From: DAOTZU01 sp034433995
Lineage (GTDB): Bacteria > Chloroflexota > Anaerolineae > UBA1429
Reading direction: 5' to 3'
Assembly: GCA_034433995.1 (NCBI GenBank)
Contig: DAOTZU010000172.1
Coordinates: 1-27,237, forward strand
Length of the DNA: 27,237 nt
Below are positions 23,133 to 27,237 of the stretch, in pieces. The notes under the pieces were generated by a model that saw only the letters and a program-made list of their open reading frames with translations, searched no databases and was not told the DNA's origin. Position 1 is the stretch's first letter, and each line of letters begins with the position of its first letter. Both the position numbers and the translations under genes were made by a program.

Positions 23133-24128
23133 CTAAAAGATGCGATAGTTGGCAAATTTATCCGCCAACCAATAGGAGAGCATGATCAAAAAGAACCCAA
23201 TCACCGACTTGAACAGCCCCACCGCCGTCCCCAAGCTGAAATCGGGCATGCCGCCCGAACCCACCAACCCCACGCGGAAGACGTAGGTATCAATAATATC
23301 GCCGGTGCTATAGACCATGGGGTTGTAGAGCACCAAGATCTGCTCAAAGCCAGCGTTCAAGATGCCGCCCAAGGCCAGGCAGGACATGAGCACGATGGTG
23401 GAACTGATCCCCGGCAGGGTGATGTGGATCAGGCGGGCAAAACGCCCCGCGCCGTCCACCGCGGCGGCCTCGTAGAGCTCGGGACTGATGTTGGTCAAGG
23501 CGGCCAAATAGATCACCGCCCCCCAGCCAAAGCCCTTCCAGACGTCCGTAAAGATCATCGTCCAGGGGAAGATGCTGGCCTTGCCCAGGAAGGGGATGGG
23601 CTGGATGCGGAATACTTTGGTGAGGAACACATTGACCAACCCCGCCCGGGCCAGGATTTGCGACATGATGCCGCCGATGAGCACCCAGGAGAGAAAGTTG
23701 GGTAAGGTGGTGATGGTCTGAACGCTACGCTTAAAGATGCGGTTGCGCACCTCGTTGAGGAGCAGGGCAAAGAGGATGGCGGTGAGCTGGCCAAAAAAGA
23801 TCTTGCCCACGGCGATGGTGATGGTGTTGCGAATGATGGGCCAGGCGTAACGCGAGCCGAAAAAGACCTCAAAGTTTTGGAACCCCACAAAGGGGGAGCC
23901 TTTCATCCCGGTGACGGGGTTAAATTTCACAAAGGCGATGGAGATACCCCACAAAGGATAATAATGGAAGAGAGCCAAACAAAGAGCCGCCGGGATGAGC
24001 ATGACATACATCATCCAGTGCTGCTTGAGCACGGCCCGGAAGCTGGGCTTTTTCTCCACAGGGAGCGCTTTTTTTTGCGCGACGGCACCGGCCAACGCCG
24101 GAGTGGCTTCGACCATCTTCCCTCCCAT
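23133..24128 (-). CDS. carbohydrate ABC transporter permease (LplB/YteP-like)
   Basis: 331 residues with a charged cytoplasmic N-terminal extension of about 38 residues, then six membrane helices starting at WMMYVMLIPAALCLALFHYY. The ATPase-contact loop is EAAAVDGAGRFARLIHITLPGI. Family resemblance is to LplB/YteP/UgpA permeases. It lies 59 bp after the 113-residue protein gene and 31 bp before the second permease gene. An alternative start is the ATG at 24116, which has GGGAGG 4 nt upstream; the ATG at 24128 has AGGAAAGG. The substrate cannot be read from the sequence. Confidence 0.93.
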   Translation of the reverse strand: MGGKMVEATPALAGAVAQKKALPVEKKPSFRAVLKQHWMMYVMLIPAALCLALFHYYPLWGISIAFVKFNPVTGMKGSPFVGFQNFEVFFGSRYAWPIIRNTITIAVGKIFFGQLTAILFALLLNEVRNRIFKRSVQTITTLPNFLSWVLIGGIMSQILARAGLVNVFLTKVFRIQPIPFLGKASIFPWTMIFTDVWKGFGWGAVIYLAALTNISPELYEAAAVDGAGRFARLIHITLPGISSTIVLMSCLALGGILNAGFEQILVLYNPMVYSTGDIIDTYVFRVGLVGSGGMPDFSLGTAVGLFKSVIGFFLIMLSYWLADKFANYRIF

Positions 24129-24187
24129 CCTTTCCTGTCAATTCTGTTGTGGATCGGAGTGGCCCGCTGCGAGCGGTCCTCGCGGGA

Positions 24188-24529
24188 TCATTTACCGCGG
24201 ATTTTGTCCCACAGCTTGGCCAGACCGCTTTTCTGTGGCGGGGCCACCACGGTGCTGATGCCGGCCCCCCTAAAGATCTCCTCCACGCTGATGGTGCCCT
24301 GTTCCAGCGCGGTGATGATCTCGCGCAGGGCCTGCCCTTTCTTGACGAACAGCCCCTCGGAGGAATAGACCTCCTGCTGGGCCTCCAAAAGGGCCACCAC
24401 CGCATCCTTGGTCAGGGGCAGCTTGCGCTCCACCAAGAGCCGCAACGCCTTCTGCACTCCCACCATGTCTTTGAGCAGGGTAACATCTGGACCTTGACCT
24501 GCTCCGGCCCCTTGCTCCACAGTAACCAT
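24188..24529 (-). CDS. hypothetical 113-residue protein inside the ABC-importer operon
   Basis: I do not recognise this protein. It has no signal peptide, membrane segment or zinc motif. Residues 15-85 look mostly helical (TLLKDMVGVQKALRLLVERK, then KKGQALREIITALEQGTISV), and the C-terminal end is basic (LAKLWDKIRGK). The start at 24529 has AAAGGA about 8 nt upstream, so it is likely a real gene. It sits between the binding-protein gene (243 bp upstream, the gap holding repeat elements) and the first permease gene (59 bp downstream), on the same strand. A cytosolic accessory or regulator of the importer is possible but unsupported. It does not resemble an ATPase domain. Confidence 0.7.
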   Translation of the reverse strand: MVTVEQGAGAGQGPDVTLLKDMVGVQKALRLLVERKLPLTKDAVVALLEAQQEVYSSEGLFVKKGQALREIITALEQGTISVEEIFRGAGISTVVAPPQKSGLAKLWDKIRGK

Positions 24530-24588
24530 CGTTTTTCCTTTCCTTGTGCTGGGTGCACTCTAGCACAAAAGCGTCTTCCCGTCCAGAA

Positions 24589-24709
24589 TCCCCCTCGCCC
24601 CGCAGGGGAGAGGGACGGGGTGAGGGGAGGGCTGCACGTGGTCTCCCCCTCACCTAACCTCTCCCCAAGGGGAGAGGAAGGGAGTCCCCCTCGCCCCGGA
24701 GGGGAGAGG
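24589..24709. repeat. dispersed intergenic repeat, copy B (opposite orientation to copy A)
   Basis: About 121 bp whose reverse complement matches 16737-16874 with few substitutions, sharing CTCTCCCC/GGGGAGAG hairpins and the central AGGTGAGGGGGAGACCA. It lies in the 243-bp gap inside the ABC operon, between the binding-protein and 113-residue protein genes. The hairpins would be part of the operon mRNA and could cut read-through or create a processing site. Confidence 0.8.
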
Positions 24710-24716
24710 TAAGACT

Positions 24717-24746
24717 GTAGGGGCATGGCGGTGGCCATGCCCCTAC
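24717..24746. repeat. perfect 13-bp inverted repeat downstream of the binding-protein gene
   Basis: GTAGGGGCATGGC (24717-24729), loop GGTG, GCCATGCCCCTAC (24734-24746). It lies 26 bp after the binding-protein stop and abuts repeat copy B. There is no T-run on the minus strand. Such hairpins below a binding-protein gene often protect its mRNA so that it is made in excess over the permeases. It may equally be a dispersed palindromic element. Confidence 0.8.
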
Positions 24747-24772
24747 TCTGGTGTTTGTGCTGCGCCAGCGGC

Positions 24773-26539
24773 TTATTTGCCGCCGATGCTCTTCCACCAC
24801 GCGTTGACCTCGGCGGTTATCTCGTCACCACCCGTCTTCTTCCACTGCTCCACAAAGTCATCGAAGGCGCTCAGCGGCGCGTTGCCGGTGACGATGTTGA
24901 TGTAGGTGGTGGAGTAGAGGGTGCCCAGGTCGGCCGAGTATTTCTTCATCTTTTCGCCGGGGATGCCCCAGAACCGGTCCAGAATGGCGATATCCTTTGT
25001 CTCAAAGGCGTAAGGATAGTAATCCATCTCCCGCTGGACGATGGGGCTGGAGAGCAGGTAGCGCTGGGCCTTGTTCAGGTTGCCCGTCCATTTCTTCATG
25101 TCGTTGAACGGCTGCACCTGGTAATCAGGATAGGTGATGTAGGCAAAGCCAAAGTCCACCTGCTGCATATAGTTGTACGTGACGCCGCCGGGGAAGGGGC
25201 CATCCTTCAACTCGCACTTGTCGTCAAAGGCCCACCAGAAGCCCTCGGTAAAGTCGGCGCTGTTGCGCTCCTCACCGTACTGCTGGTATTTCTCCCAGTT
25301 GACGTGCTTTTCCATGTGCCAGTTGAGGTTATTGATGGCGCACTCGATCTTGATGGGATCCAGCCCCTTCTTGAACACCACCGACTCTTGCACAAAGGCC
25401 GAGCCCTTGCGGCCCATCTTGCCCTGAGGACCCTTGGGATAGGCGAACTTCACAATCTTCATCCCCGGGTTGTCCCGCTCCAGCTTCACCTGGCCGACGC
25501 CATGCCACCAAGGCGCGGTAAAGATGCCGTGCTTGTTGGTGGCGATGCCGCCGGCGGCGTCGCCCTCGGAGTAGGTGTAGAAATCGGGGTCCATCAGGCC
25601 CTCTTTGTACCACTTGGCGATGACGGCCAGGGCCTCTTTCGCCGCGGGGTTGATGCCGTCCCACTTGAGCCCACCGGCGCCATCGGGCACCCAGCAACCG
25701 GGCATGCAGCCAAAGGCGCCAAAGATCGGGTCAAGGCTGTGATACCAGGTGACCAGGTTCTTGCAGGCACTGATGCCGAATTGAGCTAGGCCGGCGCTCT
25801 TCATCTTGGCGGCCACCTCGCCCCAGCCTTCCACCGTCTCGGGGGCCTTGATGCCCAGCTTATCCAGCCAGTCCTGGCGGATGAAGGGGATGTTATCCAC
25901 GTTCAGCGCCGGGCCCCAGGTGAAGGGGATGCCGTAGAGCTTGCCGTTGCGCAGCACGGGCACCCACCAATCATAGTTGGGGTACATCTTTTTCTCTTTG
26001 GTCAGCGGCGAGGCCGTGGCCTCCCAGATGGCCTTGATGTCCTCGATGGCGCCAGCCTCGATGAGCTGCTCGCGGAAGAGGCCGCCGGTGTGGAAATAAT
26101 CGGGCAGCGTGCCCGCGGCCAGGTCCGCGGCCAGCTTCTGCTGCTGGGTGGTGGAGTAGGCTTCCCAGTGCTTCAAGGGCTTCAAGCCGGTGTACTTGAC
26201 GCATTCATTGTAGAGCGGGTTGTTATCCCAAGACCAGGGGCCGCCCTCCTTGGGAAAGTCCATGCTCACCTGCTCCCAGATGACCTTCACCTCCACAGGC
26301 GGGTCGTACTTTTTGGGAGAAGGCGGATAGGTGGGGTTCCAGTCAATCTGGCATTTGCCCGCCGCGGGAGCCGCGGTGGCCGCTGGGGCCGTGGTAGCCG
26401 CTGGGGCCTTTGTAGGCTCGGCCTTGGGGGCCGCCGTCGGCTGAGGGGTGGGTTTCGGCGCGCAGGCGTTGAGCACGCCCGCCACGGTCAACCCGCCGAT
26501 GACTTGGAGCACTTGACGACGCGTTAACGTCTTGGACAT
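24773..26539 (-). CDS. carbohydrate ABC transporter substrate-binding lipoprotein (LplA/YtcQ-like)
   Basis: 588 residues. The signal peptide carries a twin-arginine-like TRRQVLQ (R7, R8), a hydrophobic core, and ends at VLNAC with C26 as the probable lipidated cysteine. A low-complexity linker of Pro, Thr and Ala (about residues 27-62), common in Chloroflexota lipoproteins, follows. The mature protein is a large type II binding protein; the roughly 525-residue mature length and pieces such as DLAAGTLPDYFHTGG and LYGIPFTWGPALNVDNI fit the LplA/YtcQ/YesO group for oligosaccharides, including uronate-containing ones. Start ATG at 26539 has GGAGG 7 nt upstream. It heads the importer operon. The ligand is unknown. 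Confidence 0.93.
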   Translation of the reverse strand: MSKTLTRRQVLQVIGGLTVAGVLNACAPKPTPQPTAAPKAEPTKAPAATTAPAATAAPAAGKCQIDWNPTYPPSPKKYDPPVEVKVIWEQVSMDFPKEGGPWSWDNNPLYNECVKYTGLKPLKHWEAYSTTQQQKLAADLAAGTLPDYFHTGGLFREQLIEAGAIEDIKAIWEATASPLTKEKKMYPNYDWWVPVLRNGKLYGIPFTWGPALNVDNIPFIRQDWLDKLGIKAPETVEGWGEVAAKMKSAGLAQFGISACKNLVTWYHSLDPIFGAFGCMPGCWVPDGAGGLKWDGINPAAKEALAVIAKWYKEGLMDPDFYTYSEGDAAGGIATNKHGIFTAPWWHGVGQVKLERDNPGMKIVKFAYPKGPQGKMGRKGSAFVQESVVFKKGLDPIKIECAINNLNWHMEKHVNWEKYQQYGEERNSADFTEGFWWAFDDKCELKDGPFPGGVTYNYMQQVDFGFAYITYPDYQVQPFNDMKKWTGNLNKAQRYLLSSPIVQREMDYYPYAFETKDIAILDRFWGIPGEKMKKYSADLGTLYSTTYINIVTGNAPLSAFDDFVEQWKKTGGDEITAEVNAWWKSIGGK

Positions 26540-26872
26540 CTTGCATCCTCCATCATGTTGTGTGTGATCAGGCCAGCGCCCTGTGCGCCGGCACGTCTAA
26601 CGAACCCTTACACGGTGCGCGCACCCTGACAGCTCGGTTTTGTGCATCACCCCCTTTCCAAAATGGAGCGCGCTCGGATCGAAGGTAGAGAACAACGTGC
26701 GGTGAAGGAAGGAGAACCTGCGTGGAGCAAACAAGGATCCGGCGCATCCTCCTCGATTCGCCAACATGGCGGCGCACCTTGACCGCACCACCATTTCATA
26801 TTATTATTTTAGCAGCGAATCGCCCGCAAGAGTGCCCGTTTTGTGCCATCTTTGTGCCACGTGGGGAGAGCT
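26540..26872. other. regulatory gap between divergent importer and HTH genes
   Basis: 333 bp with no gene I support. It contains the plus-strand promoter at 26779-26807 and an AT-rich stretch at about 26790-26815 that could also serve the minus strand (TTGCGG at 26829-26824 with TAATAA 17 bp further on, weak). Near the binding-protein gene is a perfect 12-bp palindrome GGTGCGCGCACC (26614-26625), a possible operator. If the weak minus promoter is right, the importer mRNA has a leader of about 250 nt. Confidence 0.5.
26779..26807 (+). promoter_or_regulatory. promoter of the HTH gene at the right edge
   Basis: -35 TTGACC (26779-26784), a 17-bp spacer and -10 TATTAT (26802-26807), each one mismatch from consensus. 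Predicted start near 26814, about 60 nt before the ATG at 26873. Confidence 0.65.
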
Positions 26873-27237
26873 ATGCCCTGCACCGAGGAGCAACTCGTCG
26901 CCCTGCGGAATGCCCTGGCCCATTTGCATGATCCGGCCTATCTGGAGAACCATCCCTTGGCCCAGCGGCTCGATTTCGTGGCCCAGGCGCCGGGGGCGAG
27001 CCGTGGCCAGTTGCTGCGGCGCGCCTTGCGCCTGAGCATCGAAGCGCTGGATCCGGGGGCCGGCGTCCCGGCCAACTCTCCGGAGGCGCGGCCGTACCAG
27101 GTCTTGCGGGGCCGTTATATCTTGCGCCAAAGTTGGGGCGAGGTGGCGGCGCAATTAGATATCAGCCGGCGGCAGATGTACCGCGAGCTCCACCGGGCGT
27201 TGGAGGCCCTGGCCCAGATGCTTTGGCAGGACCAGGG
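26873..27237 (+). CDS. helix-turn-helix protein, N-terminal part (runs off right edge)
   Basis: The frame from the ATG at 26873 (GGGGAG a few nt upstream) is open to the window edge, 121 residues. It is helical throughout, beginning MPCTEEQLVALRNALAHLHD. Residues about 79-110 (RYILRQSWGEVAAQLDISRR then QMYRELHRALEALAQML) look like a sigma70 region 4-type or LuxR-like helix-turn-helix. The remainder lies outside the window, so an effector, kinase or ATPase domain may follow. It is transcribed away from the carbohydrate importer, a typical place for its regulator, but no target can be proven. I do not recognise the family. Confidence 0.7.
   Translation, partial: MPCTEEQLVALRNALAHLHDPAYLENHPLAQRLDFVAQAPGASRGQLLRRALRLSIEALDPGAGVPANSPEARPYQVLRGRYILRQSWGEVAAQLDISRRQMYRELHRALEALAQMLWQDQ

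Noticed and set aside
26643..26680. Short upstream reading frame (about 13 codons) in the importer leader, minus strand
   Set aside because: The G-rich stretch is too close to its ATG for a good ribosome site and nothing suggests a leader peptide.

Overview
The window is GC-rich and densely coded, with short gaps and frequent stop/start overlaps. The gene mix, a 401-residue primary sigma factor, and a Tat-like lipoprotein with a Pro/Thr/Ala-rich linker suggest a bacterium of the Chloroflexota, probably Anaerolineae-like. That assignment is inference; there is no rRNA or tRNA gene here to confirm it.

Layout. (1) 1-1480: an eIF2B-like protein overlapping the start of a CinA-type gene that runs off the left edge, both on the minus strand behind a clear sigma70-type promoter. 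(2) 1480-3007: a hairpin cluster, then a plus-strand alpha-oxoamine synthase resembling bacterial serine palmitoyltransferase, with its own promoter and terminator. (3) 3016-8302, minus strand: proS, a DUF2905 membrane protein, queA, a Nudix hydrolase and an L-fucose isomerase-like protein. (4) 8366-9092: a plus-strand metallo-beta-lactamase-fold hydrolase. (5) 9089-14603, minus strand: sigA with a strong terminator, then an FmdB zinc ribbon, tgt, uppP, an alpha/beta hydrolase and a PstS-like lipoprotein. (6) 15098-16710, minus strand: a secreted double-SH3 protein and an SMP-30/gluconolactonase-like protein. (7) 17034-17879: a plus-strand DUF368 protein, a family linked to undecaprenyl-phosphate translocation. 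(8) 17893-20829, minus strand: a likely magnesium locus, made of a promoter, a roughly 200-nt structured leader ending in an intrinsic terminator, a soluble PRC-barrel/MgtE_N/CBS protein, and an Nramp-family transporter lacking the usual transition-metal motifs. (9) 20853-26539, minus strand: a carbohydrate ABC importer (binding protein, two permeases, no ATPase) with an unknown 113-residue protein inside it and a UroD-fold protein at its end. (10) 26779 to the right edge: a divergent helix-turn-helix protein, truncated by the window.

Functional links. QueA and Tgt both serve queuosine synthesis on tRNA. UppP and the DUF368 protein both serve recycling of the C55 lipid carrier. The MgtE_N/CBS protein and the Nramp protein probably form one magnesium uptake and sensing unit under attenuation control. 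The importer's final gene hints that it imports a substrate needing a methyl-transfer or decarboxylation-like step.

The strongest candidate for something undescribed is the leader at 20564-20796. It sits where an M-box magnesium riboswitch would be expected, but I cannot match it to the M-box consensus as I remember it. Two near-identical repeats about 7.7 kb apart in opposite orientation (16737-16874 and 24589-24709) and several perfect hairpins mark a genome rich in dispersed palindromic elements.
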